A stretch of 64,000 nt of DNA from Isoetes taiwanensis (lineage: Eukaryota; Streptophyta; Lycopodiopsida; Isoetales; Isoetaceae): the NCBI GenBank assembly GCA_021234155.1, contig JAJEKV010000002.1, positions 44,447,203 through 44,511,202 of the forward strand. Direction: 5' to 3'. How positions within the stretch are numbered: the first letter of the stretch is position 1; each line of letters starts with the position of its first letter. Of this stretch, positions 44,880 through 57,100 are shown in pieces. A model generated the notes under the pieces. It was not told the origin of the DNA and ran no database searches. It was given only the letters and a program-made list of their open reading frames with translations. The translations under genes and the position numbers were made by a program.

Positions 44880-44891
44880 GCTCTGATACCA
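44880..44891 (-). promoter_or_regulatory. retrotransposon primer-binding site (tRNA-iMet)
   Basis: On the minus strand TGGTATCAGAGC follows the LTR end after one spacer base. This is the standard plant site complementary to the initiator tRNA-Met 3' end. Confidence 0.9.
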
Positions 44892-44892
44892 C

Positions 44893-46483
44893 TGTGACGT
44901 CCCCTACTCATATACGGTGCACTCACCATATACAAACAGGAGTTCATTCCCCATACTAGCTCCATACTGATACAGGGCCCTCCACGTATCACTGCAACCT
45001 TGTTGAGTTCCAGTGGGAAGAATGAAGGGGTCATTTTACCCTGTCTCCCTCAGGGCCTACCTAGCTGCGGAAGCGTAAACATACATGTCAGTACACAACA
45101 TCACATCTCATAACCATCTCGAAGGATGGCTCATCACATATCTGCATAGACAAAGATCAGCACATCACATAGGAGTTCCTACCCAAGGCTCATACTCGAG
45201 AGGAGATGACTGACGGCTTGGGCCTCCAGAAGTCATTGCAGACAGAATTCTTGGCAATGGATTTGGCTGGCAATAGAACATGGCTTGGGGTAGTCCACTC
45301 CATCTGCCCCTCCTGTGCACACTTTGCAGAGTAGGTTGAAAAGTGTTGGGACCTGACTGTAGCCCTCCAGATGCATAGCCAAAGGGGCTATTCCTGGGTT
45401 GCATCTCCCCAGTTCCGATGGAGCAGGTAGGGATCACTCCCACCAGAGATCTACATGCTGACTCAAGGTGACTAGAGGGCCACTGCCCGTACTCGACTTG
45501 AACACCATGGAAGGTGTCCACCACCCCAAGAGTGTCGAACCCATGCAAAGCCCTCACGCAGTGGCAGAGCATTAGGTCTAGTGCACAATAATCCCCGATA
45601 GGCCTTACTACCAGAGGGACGTGATCATGAGTCAGGACATGAACCTCCTTGTAAGCCAGTCTGGCCCCTTCACCCACAACCAGGTGTGGTTCTTGTACAC
45701 AGGCCGAATTTACAGTGTGCTAAAGAGGCTAACTAGGAGCATTAACTACCAGGCTTTAAGGTCTCTACCCCCCTTCCCAATACAATGAGTCCACAGAGAT
45801 ACATCATCATACACATCACAGAAGAACTAAAGAACAAGATCTAATCTAAATCACAGAGTTAGGTTCTTTAGTTAGGGCTCGATATCTGGGGATCTAGATG
45901 GCTGTTATGGGCAATTTAATAGGCTAAACCTACTTATTCAATGTCTGGAAGACGGTTTAGACTATTAAATTGACAAAATACCTGATCCTTGGCTCGCTCC
46001 TCTTGCTCTGAACTCGACCATCCTGCTGAACTGCTAGAAGATGAAGCTAGAAAGGGAAACTGGTGAGCTAAACTGCTCAGACAGAGTTTGGGAGGCAGGT
46101 TTGGCTCCTGGAGCAAGCAAAACAGAGTCCTAGAATGCTATGGATGAAAATAGCAAGTTAGGGTTTCCCTTACCTAAATAGACTAAGGGTTAGGGCTAGG
46201 GTTTCCCATTATCCCTTTAAGCATGTGGGATAATTGGGTGTGGCCCACTTGCCTTTATTAACTAGGTGGCATAAAGTGTCCACATGGGTAAGTGTGTACA
46301 CTTGGATAAATGTGCACATGGGTAAATGTGCACATGAATAAGTGTCCACACCTTGCAAGTTGCCCCCTAGGGTGCTACCTGCTTGGCTACACGTCGGCGT
46401 ACACGTCAATCGGGATGGCGTGTACGCGTGACGAGGCAGTACAGTATACGTCTTAGGACTGTATACTGTGCTGGAATGTCACA
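44893..46483 (-). mobile_element. 5' LTR of the Ty3/gypsy-type host element
   Basis: It is bounded by TGTGAC...GTCACA (minus strand 46483 to 44893), directly followed by the primer-binding site, so the internal region extends left. Length is 1591 bp. Near its outer end a palindrome ACAGTATAC/GTATACTGT (46441-46470) and a CACATG-rich stretch (46270-46350) are visible. The open frames inside (for example 45165-45677 minus) have no family resemblance. No second LTR copy is recognisable in the window, so age cannot be estimated. Confidence 0.78.
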
Positions 46484-47079
46484 GATGTCGTCAAGCTTTA
46501 TGCTCTATAAGCTCACATAGCTGTATGAAGTCAAATGTTAGCCAAATGTGTCAAGCACATGCATATAGCTCTTCTATGCTGCCATTTTGTATACCAACTT
46601 TCATCTCCTCATAAAACAAAAACATTTCCCAAAGCCATTCAAGTCGAGCCTAGATAAACACTGGGTATGAACACGTGCTATTAATTTATTAGATGGTTCT
46701 ATATATGAACTTACCGTATAGTACTTTATGTCCAAGGAAATGTTAAAGCCATTGTTTATTATATTCATGTAATATGATTCTAGATGTTTAGTCATGGATA
46801 TGTGTTGCTCACTCGATGTTTTGGACAACAAATGCGCACTAAAGACAATTTTGTCTTAGTGTGGACATATAATACTACTATGAGGATTTCTAGGTAGATG
46901 TCCCAGCTAGTTGATCGAGGTTAAGGCTAGTTGTGCCTTGGATTTTGCAATTTTAGTTCTAGTGAAAAGCTTCATCCTTTAGGTGTATTGGCACACAAAC
47001 ATGTACATAACAGGATTTGATGCCTTGGCACGTGGCTGGATGTGATAGGTGGAAAGATAGGCTTGGTAGGTTTAGGAGT
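46484..47079. other. no supported feature
   Basis: Sequence between the LTR and the MULE remnant. No gene or clear repeat is seen. Confidence 0.5.
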
Positions 47080-47703
47080 AGAACAGGCTAGTTTTCATTG
47101 GTTTAGATGGGACATTTCTCACAGGCAAGTACCTTGGCCATTTACTATGTGCAACAGGTATTGATGCAAATGGAGCGCTTTATCCTATTGCATTCGGATT
47201 CATTGACAACGAAAATGAAGACAATTGGATTTGGTTTTTGCAGTTGTTACGCAATAGTATTTAGTTACAGAGCCTATTACTTGTGTCTCTGATAGAATGA
47301 AGGGATTGTTGCCAGCTATGGATCTCGTGTTCCCAGATTGCGAACATGCTTTTTGTATGAGGCATCTTGATGCAAATCTGAAAAAGAAGTGCAACAATGG
47401 TGAGTTCATCCGGTTGTTTTGGAAAGCTGCATATGCACAATCTATAGAGGGGTTCAATGAAGCCATTATATGCATGAGAGGAATCAATAATGATGCAACT
47501 GATTGGATACTTTTGCATCTGCGCCAGCGGAGCATTGGACCACTGCGCAATTCATGGGAAAGCGTTACGGTCATCTAACGTCTAACATTGCAGAGGCTTT
47601 GAACTCTTGGCTACTTGAAGCCAGAGACAAGCCTTTACTATCAATATTGGAAATTATTCGGAGGCAACTTGCTGAGCGTTTTTATAGGAATTATAATTGT
47701 TAG
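47080..47703 (+). pseudogene. MULE (MuDR-type) transposase remnant
   Basis: Motifs follow the MULE transposase core in order: DGTFLTGKYLGHL with the first catalytic Asp (about 47106), ATGIDANGALYPIAFGFIDNENEDNWIWFL, a SDRMKGLLPA block (about 47290), and FPDCEHAFCMRHLDANLKKK (second Asp and C..H). Then come FWKAAYAQSIEGFNEA and a C-terminal NIAEALNSWLLEARDKPLLSILE. Stops or shifts near 47255 and 47575 break it. N-terminal and zinc-finger regions are missing. It is cut off near 47715 by the palindromic element that follows. Confidence 0.8.
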
Positions 47704-47829
47704 TCCTGTGCCTCCTGGTTCAGGACTATTCATGCATACGACGGACCAGGTCAAGCTCAAGGATCCACAGTCAGCCACGGGTCAGCCATCAAAGGCTCAG
47801 CAGAAGACCAAGCAGCAGACCACGCAGTC

Positions 47830-49198
47830 AAAGCCTGCGTAGCAGGATGCTCAAGCTGCTGTTCTAAAGTTACAAGAATCCCAAGAAGCTCTTATAAATG
47901 GGGTTCACACGGCCCTGACGGCCTCCAATGCGGTTCACCGTGATCTTCAAGCTGCAACTGCACAAGTTCAAACTTTGGAAGCCCAACTTCAAGAAAAGCA
48001 CGGGGCTCTCTTACAGGCCCGCATAGATCTCAAAAGTGCACAGGATCAGACCAGCCTCCTTGCAGATCAGCAGGCTCAGCTTCAATCCGAAATTCAGGAC
48101 TTATTGGAGCAAAACAAGTCCAAAGCCACCCTCCTGGGTGACAAGGAGAAAGATATTGCTAAGCTCGACGCCTTGTACTCGAGCTTTGTGACAATTCTGA
48201 CACTCAAGTTCAACACCTTACAGAAGGCGTGATGCTCAAATTGCCTCTTTGACTCGGCTCTCCACGCCAAACTTCTCAGCTCACATCCCTCCAAGATCGA
48301 AACTACGGAGGTTGTAAAGCGAAACTTCTTAATGGCGTGGAGATTGCCGGGTGCTTCGACTCAATGCTCTGGGCAATCCTCCTCACAGGTTAACACTTTC
48401 GAGAAAGCGGGTCGTGACCCGATCCATATACGTTAGAAAGGACCACGAGGATCCGTGACCTCGAACAACGCTTACTGAAGACGCTATTGTCTGGCTGATG
48501 AGGCTCGGACCAAAGCGGGCGGCTATATCACCATCGTTAGCAACACGCTGTTGATTTCCCGGTTCCTTCCGCTATCACGGATTATGTGGTTGCACGCCGC
48601 CACCTCTTTCTTGGCGAAGTGGCATGGGGCTGATGGTCCCGTGGATGTTCCACTGCGCGCTGCTTTGATTTTCTTGGTTGGGCGAACTCTCCATTGAAGA
48701 CAAAGGTGTGCTGTGCCCTTTTAGTCTTTGATCTCATTCCTGCGAAGATCCGGTTCATCACCTTGAGTTGTTCAGCCCATGGCTTACATTTTTCATGATT
48801 TCTATCGGGTGACACCACGGGGAGAGATTTCGGGATGGGCCACCACCAGAACTATCGGGGTGACCCCACCCTTCAATGGTTGCTTGGGGATAACAACCCC
48901 TACGGCTGATCATGCTCGGACCACGCTCTTCATCAAAGTACATGCGAGCTTGCACATCATTTACCTCTCGGCAAGCGAAGTCTTTGCAACAAATAAGGAA
49001 GTATCACGGGACATCGAGGATCTTCCCTATGCACAAATTTATATCAGCACCTCCTTTGGTTTACAATCAATTCGTGCTCTTACGGATAGCAAGGCGGTCC
49101 CCGCAGTGTTTGGGATAGCCCTCTGTCAACTCTCAACTCTGCTCTCATGCGGGATCGTTGGTGTAAAGCTCTTGATCAGGCCCTTGTCGATGAATTAG
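47830..49198 (+). pseudogene. coiled-coil ORF, left-arm copy
   Basis: About 47845-48231 encodes a heptad-like helix (QAATAQVQTLEAQLQEKHG, LKSAQDQTSLLADQQAQLQ, LLEQNKSKATLLGDKEKDI). After frame breaks it continues near 48590-49198 (WHGADGPVDVPLRAALIFLVG; FHDFYRVTPRGEISGW). It lacks the N-terminal domain seen in the right copy (51726-53176), because the arm begins inside the gene. No known enzyme domain. Confidence 0.5.
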
Positions 49199-52100
49199 GA
49201 GCAGGCTCAACAACCCCGCCCGCGGGCATGGTTCCCTCTCCCTATGCTTCCTGGGTGTTCCTCCACGCCCCAGGTTCACGACTCCCGATTGGCGTCTCCC
49301 CTTTTGGACAAAGGTCATGGATGGCCATCTTTGGATGGACTCCACCTCGGATCTCAACGGATCTCCGGTGGGATCCCCATTTTGTTCGCCGCTCCCATTG
49401 GGAGGAGGGTGCCACTCTTGATAACACCACTTAATTGGATCTATATTGCTAATGGCGTGGTTGGCAGCGCCCTTTGATCGCTCCATGGTCTTGACACCTT
49501 CTTGCGAATCCGCCACCTCACCGGATCCTTGATCCACCTTCAAAGCGGGTTTTTGTGCTGCTCTAAAATGCATCTTGCTCAGCTCCTTAAATCGGCATCC
49601 ATTTTTCTTTGCAATGTTTGAATGCCGGGTCGGTGCCTTCCGGCCTCTAACAGAGAAAAAGCCTCCTCATGGAATGTCAAGAAGAAGAAGATGCCCAATA
49701 AGAGAACAATGAGAGAGTGCGATCGTTTTTCTCATTGATATCAATGATCCTGCCCATGGCCTCAACACTCCTCCTGCTCAAGAGAAACAAGACTCAAAAA
49801 TCTCATCTAAAACCATAATGGTGCTAGCGTCCTCATTCATATATATCACTTACAATGGCCTTTGGCCTAATATAGACCCTCCGGAGACACTTCCTCCTTT
49901 TCTTCACTCCTCGAGTGTGTCGTTTGGAGGGGGAAGTGGAATATTGGCTGTGCCTCTGAAGTTCTAGGACTATTCATGCTGGCATCTGACGGACACTTGT
50001 CAAGCTCAAGGATCCTGATCGTTGACGGGGTCAGCCATCAAAGGCTCGGTGAAGAAGCTTGGCGGCGGACCCCTTTGATGGCTGCGTCCGGGTCAACAAG
50101 GGATCCTTGAGCTTGACCGTCCGTCAGATGCATGAATAGTTCTGGAAAACTTCAGAGGCACAGACCAATATTCCCCACCAATCAGGCCTCCTTTCAGGAG
50201 TGAAGAAAAGGAGGAAGTGTCTATATTGGGCCAAAGCCATTGTACTATATATATGATAGAGCTAGCAAATGTTTTTTTTTTAGATGGGCACCATTATGGT
50301 CTCGCCAATGAGATCTCTCTCGTTTGAAGAGCTGATGTATGTTGATCATTGATATCAAGGGCGCTGGATCATTTTCCTCTCATTGTTCTCGAGATCGCAC
50401 CATTTTCTTCTTCTTGTTGGGCGCTTGAAGAAACAAACGTGACATTCCATGAGGAGGCTCTGTCCGAGGCCAAGGGCACTGACGCCCGGCATTCGGATTG
50501 CAAGAAAAATGGGACGCCCGATTTAAGGAGCCTGAGCAAGATGCATTTTAGAGCAGCACAAAACCCGCTTGAAGGTGGATCAAGGATCCGGTGAGGTGGC
50601 TGCATTCTCGCAAGAAGGTGTCAAGACCATGGAGCGATCAACAGGCATTGCCAACCACGCCATTAGCAATATAGATCCAATTCATGGTGTTATCAAGAGT
50701 GGCACCTCCTCCCAATGGGAGCGGCGAACAAAACGGGATCCCACCGAGATCCGCCGAGATCCGAGGTGGAGTCCATCCAAAGATGGCCATCCATGACCTT
50801 TGTCCAAAAGAGGAGACGCCAATCGAAGTCGAACCCGGGGCGGAGGAACACCTGTGGAAGCATAGGGAGAGGGAACCATGCCCGGGGGCGGGTTGTTGAG
50901 CCCGCCCCGGAATTCACCGACAAGGGCCGGATCAAGAGCTTTACACCAACGCATCCCGCACAGAGAGCAGAGTTGAGAGTTGACAGGAGGGCTATCCCAC
51001 TGTGGGGACCGCCTTTGCTATCCGTAAGAGTACGAATTGATTGTAACCAGCGCAGGTGCTGCATATAAATTTGTGCATAGGGAAGATCCTCGTGATGTCC
51101 CGTGATACTTCCTTATTTGTTGCAAAGACTTCCGCTTTGCCGTAGAGGTAAATGATGTGCAAGCTCGTGCATGTACTTTGATGAAGAGCGCAGGTCCGAG
51201 CATGATCAGCCCGTAGGGGTTGTTATCCCCAAGCAACCATTGAAGGGTGGGGTCACCCCGATAGTTCCGCGGGTGGCCCATCCCAAATCTCTCCCGTGGT
51301 GTCACCAGATAGAAATCATGAAAATGTAAGCCATGGGCTGAACAACTCAAGGTGATGAACCGGATCTTCGCAGTTGAATGAGATCAAAGACTAAAAGGGC
51401 ACAAAGCAGACACCTTTGTCTTCAATGGAGAGTTCCGCCAAACCAAGAAAATCGCAAAGGCGCAAGGGAACATCCACGGACCATCAGCCCCATGCCACTT
51501 CAGAAGAAAGAGGTGGCGCGCGTAAACCACATAATCCGTGATAGCGTGAAGGAACGGGAAATCAACAAAAGCGTGTTGCTAACGATGGTGATATAGCCGC
51601 CCAGCTTTGGTTCGAGCCTCACGCCAGATCGAATAGCGCGGTCAGAAGCCGTTGTTCGAGGTCACGGATCCCGTGGTCCTTTTCTAAACGTATATGGATC
51701 GTCACGGACCCATTTTCGAGAAGTGTTAACCTCGCGGAGGAGGATTGCCTGTGAGCATTGAGTCGGCACGGCAATCTCCGCCATCAAGAAGTTTCGCTTC
51801 TGAACCTCCGTAGTTTGATCTTGGAGGGACGTGAGCCGAGAAGTTCGCGGGAGAGCCGAGCCGCCAAAGAGGCAATTTGAGCATCACGCCTGTAAGGTGT
51901 TGAACTTGAGTGTCAGAATTGTCACAAAGCTCGGAGTACAAGGCGCCGAGCTTAGCAATATCTTTTCTCCTTGTCACCCGTGAGGGTGGCTTTGGACTTG
52001 TTTTGCTCCAATAAGTCCTCAATTTTCGGATTGAAGCCGAGCCTCGCTGATCCGCAAGGAGGCTGGTCTGATCCTCGCACTTTTGGGATCTATGCGGCCC

Positions 52101-52275
52101 CGTAAGAGAGCCACGCGGCTTTTCTTGAAGTTGGGCTTCCAAAGTTTGAACTTGTGCGCTTGCAGCTTGAAGATCACGTGAATGAACCGTGATCGAGGTC
52201 CGTGTGGCCGTGGTGAACCCCATTTATAAGAGCTTTTGGGATTCTTGTAACTTTAGAACAAGCAGCCTTGAGCAT
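47842..52275. repeat. 4.4 kb palindrome, centre about 50060
   Basis: The left arm (47842-50060) and right arm (50061-52275) are inverted copies with scattered indels. Outer ends match (GATGCTCAAGCTGCTGTTCT... and its complement at 52230-52275), and so do the sequences around the centre (TCAAGCTCAAGGATCC; TCAGATGCATGAATAG). Both arms carry the same coiled-coil ORF pointing to the centre. Confidence 0.85.
50061..51725 (-). pseudogene. right-arm continuation of the coiled-coil ORF (degenerate)
   Basis: This is the mirror of 48235-50060. Short frames at 51018-51350 and 50693-51064 match the left-arm frames but are interrupted by indels. Confidence 0.45.
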
Positions 52276-53176
52276 CCCGGCTGATATCGATACAACAACC
52301 GACGAGGGTGCCGTGGTGGTGGAGGAGCCAGGGCCGGTTCACATGCGTTTGTGAGACATGGGTGAACGGAATGCTTGGATTCAGAAAGCGCAGGAGGAGA
52401 CAAAGGACATGGGAGTGCGGAATTTTGACATGACCAGAGGAAGAAGGGCGTGAAGTGCCGACTGGGTGAGTCTGAGGAAGGGACCGCTGAGTGGAATCAT
52501 GAGAATGAGGAGGTGTGGGAGGAAAGTAATGACGGATAATAGCTTGAAGGTGGCCTCCCACAGAAACTTCAGAAATAGAAGTGGCAGCCCGAAGACGGTC
52601 CACTTCTTGGAGAAGACGGTAGAACAGCAATTGGGGCCAATCAATGTGGTGGGTTGAGCGAGTAGCAGTGACTACGATATTATAGAAAGGTTTATTGATA
52701 TGGGTGTTCTTGATAGAATACCCAAGGAACTTGCGCCACAAGAACTTAACAAAGGTCTCATGGGGCTTGTCAATATTGGTCAGGCGATGCACATTTGCAT
52801 AATAAGCAGGAGCACCAAACTCAGTAACATCGAGATCCTGTATGGCAGACCAAGATAAACAAGGGGTTTGCAAAGGAATATGGAATACCTCAGAAATCAG
52901 GTGCTGAGTCAGCGAAATGGTGGTGCCATCGACCACTGTGGTGTATCCATGCGGGCTATTGACGATGTTCGCGATGAACTGCTTCAACTGGTCAGGATTT
53001 GGAGCCGGAAGTTCCATTTGAGAGAATTCATAAAGTTTTTCGCGCGCTCGCATGATCGCACGATTCGGGCCAACAAGGGCTTCACGGAAAGTGGGCGTCA
53101 AGAAAGATACTGACTCGAAAAGAGACAGTTCCCTGGGAGCAGTAGCTTGAAGTGTAGGAAATTTTGGGGCCGCCAT
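51726..53176 (-). CDS. retroelement-type ORF with N-terminal domain and coiled coil
   Basis: The likely start is ATG at 53176 (MAAPKFPTLQATAPRELSLF). The frame upstream to 53473 is open but low quality. An N-terminal block includes LISEVFHIPL, FVKFLWRKFLGYSIKNTHIN, and DWPQLLFYRLLQEVDRL. This resembles the conserved region of proteins annotated as putative plant transposon protein, as far as I can judge by eye. A P/S/H-rich linker follows, then after a break near 52250 the coiled coil (51726-52223). The gene runs into the palindrome and is duplicated there only from the linker onward. Role unknown; similar ORFs occur in large plant retrotransposons. Confidence 0.45.
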
Positions 53177-53479
53177 GGCAAAGAGCTTCAGAAAAGAACG
53201 GTGATGCAAAGGCGGAGAGCGGAAACAGAAGGCGAAGAACGGAGGACGAAGGCGCAGAGGGACGAAAAGGTTTAGGGCGCGCAAATGGAGGTGAAGAGGC
53301 ATGATAAGGGCGAAGCTGCAACCGTTGATGGTGCCAGGTGTCGAAAGATGCCAAGGAGGCGATTGAGAGGCAAAAATTTGGCTAAGTCCCCAAACAACAA
53401 AGGGAGAAGTAATGAACGGTGGAGATGAGGCGTGAGAGAATGATGGGATGTGACAGATGGCCAAAGGACACACATTAAT

Positions 53480-54125
53480 GTTCGACGGGCGTGAAAAGAA
53501 GCAATGGCATTTAATGCTGGCAACTCGAAGTGGGATATCATTAAAACGAATGTGTCGAGGGTACTATGGCTAGATATGCGCGGGAGAAAAGATTCTCTTT
53601 TAGAAACAAATTTTGCATTGCAAACACGCTGGCATTTTTTTTATTGGTCCACGTCGACAAGGAGTTTCTCAGTTGGCTATATAAGACGAACCTGGAGTGA
53701 AGCGAAGGCATCCGATGGCGCTCAGCATGGCTGCTGCTGGTTTGAACGAGAACTGCACGATGCCCACTAACTGTCAAGAGTGGATTACTTGCAAAATGAA
53801 TTGTCCGACCTTCGGCGCCGCCACAATCGTGGCCTGAGAATGGATGGCTGGTGTTCCGGGATGGCTGAACATCCCGATCCTCATACCAACGGGATGGAGG
53901 TGGTTCTCGCACCTTCGCCTGGGACCCCGAGCGTAACCTCTACCACATCCTCGTGGCATCACCTCCGCCTCCCAACCCCCGAGTAGAGGGTTTTTCTTCT
54001 TAGGACTTAGTAGATAGGGCTCGAGCCCGCTTTTTGTATATAGGGCAGGTGCTCATAGCGGAAATAGCTGGGTCAGGCCCACATTTTGTAAAAATTTCCA
54101 CCTATAATAGAATATGCCAATCGCT
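53480..54125. other. possible LTR-like or untranslated region
   Basis: It lies just downstream of the integrase of the second Ty3/gypsy element (minus strand). A plus-strand frame at 53780-53986 is open but unrecognised. Termini typical of an LTR are not clear. Confidence 0.3.
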
Positions 54126-54129
54126 TTTA

Positions 54130-57100
54130 GTCACTTTCGTTTGTGGTTGTTTCTTGAACTGTGACCGCTTGTTGATTGTCGATTCGTGGTGATGAAATGT
54201 TTGAGGCGGAAGCCATTAACCGATGTAGGTAATGGAGTGCCATCTAACTCAGCCAGCTTGGAAAACTGGTCGAACCACTTGAACGATTTGATAAGGGCCA
54301 AGCCAACTAATCTTAAGTTTACCTCGAAACTTTTCAGATCGAGAATCATAAAGAAGAACCAAATCTCCTTCTTTGAATGTTTTTGTCTTCGACGCGGTGT
54401 CATGAAGAGATTTTTGCAACCGCTGTCCATGAAGAACACCTAATGTAAGCATCCCTTCTAAGTTCATCCAACTGCTCCAATTGATAAACCCTTTCTTTGA
54501 GTGCAAAGAAAGCGGATTATGGGCAAGAGAGCGATTGAAAACGGAGAGTGGGGAGAATGTACTCAAAAGGCATGAGAGCTTCTTGACCATAAACCAATTT
54601 GAAAGGAGTGTGACCAAGAGCTATTTTGAAACAAGTATTGTAAGCCCAAAGAACAAGAGGGAAGCTTGGTTTGCCGGGCCAAGGTAGAAGCGCCACAAAT
54701 TTTCTTGAGAATTGTGACCAGACTTTTGTTGGTGCTTTCTCGCCAAACCATTCCCTTTGAGGATAGTAAGGTGTGCTCTTGTGATGATGTATCGAGATAG
54801 TCCGCCGCCTCCTTGATGGTATGATTGATAAAATGGACACCACGATCACCGACCAGCCCGTGGGGCAGCCAAATCGCGGATAATTTGTTGATAGAGGACC
54901 TTGGTCGCGGCTTTTGCCGCAGTTGTTGTCCGGAAGTGCGCAAGCTTCCGCCCATTTAGTAGCATAGTCGCTGAGAACAGAACGTAGCGGCACGGGTGTG
55001 CCGCAAGCAGAGGGATCGATGGGTCCCACAAAATCCATTCCCCATTTTGCCGGAAGGGAAGTGGGGTGGCGACCCGGCGCCAAGGGAAGAGCCGCCACGG
55101 GTCGTGGGCCGCCCCACACGCCGACAAGCATCACACGCGGCGGGCGCGGGCGTGAGCGTTTTGAAAAGCGGGGCAAAAATACCCAGCTAGAAGGATTTTA
55201 TGCGGCCGTGGTGTCACCATGAAAATGACCACCACCTAGCCCTTTGATGAGCTTCATGACAATATCTAGAACTTCATGAGGGAGAACATGCCGCCGAAGG
55301 ATGGTATCCTTACCCTTTTGTAAAGATGTCCCGCTACCATTGTGTAGTCACGACGTCGCGGAGAAATTGATGACGACGGATTGTCGCTTTGGCATTAGAG
55401 AGCCGCCATGTCCTCCGGGTGGAAGAGCGCCGGTGAGGAGGTATCGCTGAAAGTCATGGAACCAATGTGGTGTTGCCGTGACTAAAAAGAGTTGAGCGCC
55501 GTGAAAGGCGCCCGAGACTCCCGTGGAGGGATCATCGTGTGGATGCGTGAAAGATAATCCCGGATAACGGAGATTTGCCAGCCTTGTGAACAATTTCAAA
55601 AAGGGCAAATTTTGGAGAAGAAGGACCCATCGAAAGCAATGCGCCCGTGGGCGTGGATTTGTTGATCAAATAAAGGAGTGCTTGGTGGTCAACAAAGAAT
55701 TTGATCCGACCGCCTAAAAGATAGTGACGGAAGCGCTGGACACGTAAAATTAAACCCAAGGCTTCTCCTGCGGGCGTAGAGTAGTTGCGCCCCGCGTAAC
55801 TGAGTTTCCCGGCGCGACGGGTTTGGTTTGTCGCAGTGTGCATCATATTCTTGAGAAAGAACAGCCCAATAGCAAATGCCGAGACATCGACATGAACATG
55901 AAAGGGCTTGTCCCATTGAGGAGGAACAAGAACCGGGCCCGAGTAAGCAAAAGCTTCAACCGTTGGAAAGCAAAGATCCGCCCGGGAATTCCGTGCCCGT
56001 GGATTCATCACCCGTGAGTTTATGAATGGGATCGGCAATGGTCGCTAGTCCAGAATGAAGGTGGAGTAATAATTGACCTTACCTGTGAAAGAGCGCGGTC
56101 TCCTTGATATTGGCCGGTGCTTGAGCCTTGAGCACACAACCGATTTTGGCAGGATCTGTGGTGATACCGCTTTATCGACAACGGTCCCAAAAAGAACACC
56201 AAGTGACGAAAAGGTGCATTTCTGATTGAGACTAATGCCGACTCATCACATTTCGAAAGACGAAGTTCCAATTTATCCAAATGGTCAGCCATGGAATCAG
56301 AGGCGAGAAGTCATCTTGAAAAATTTGCAAGAAGGGATTTTCCTTCATAAAATCATGAAAAATCGAGAGCATGATACGCTGAAACGTGGATGGAGAGTTT
56401 GATAATCCAAAAGGAACCACCTTGTAGGCAAAAAAGTGACCCCATGGGGTGGTGAAGGTAGTCTTGAGTTGATCGATTCTTTGATTGAGATCTGATTGTA
56501 GCCGTAAAACCATCCATGAAGGAGTACATCTCATGTCCAAAGAACCTCATCCGTAACCCGGTCCGTGGAAGGGAAGTGGAAATGATCACGCCCGCGGGCC
56601 TCGATTGAGTTTTCTGTGAGTCCACACAAACGCCGGATCTTACCATTGTGTTTGAGTGCAATGACGATGGGGCTCACCCATTCGTAATGTTTGACCTCAT
56701 AGATCAAACCCGCAAGAAGGAGTTTGTCAATTTCCGCTTTGACTCGATCACGGTAATTTGGGTTGAGCCGGGTGCATCGCTGCTGCTATATCGGGCGGCA
56801 TCGTGACCTGGTAGGAATGGTGAGTTCCCCAAGGTTTTGTTGATCCCCTCAAGATCTCTCGTAGCTCCGTGCAAAAATGTGTTTGAACTTTTTGAAGAGC
56901 GTGACGGCCCCGCTATTTATAGGGTGTCGGAAGATTTGCAAAAGAATTCGGACAGCCGATTGTTGCCTACGCCCACAATCTCGACTTCGTGAGTTTGAAT
57001 ATGGGGATAACTTCGCGGTCCCGGACAATATGAGCAGGAGGTTGAAGCATAACAGATGCGGGCACTCGCTGCGGGTGAAAAAAGAGAGGTTGCCGAAGTT

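Noticed and set aside
45165-45677. 170-residue ORF inside the LTR
   Set aside because: Lies within the LTR, no domain, and the composition gives no sign of coding.
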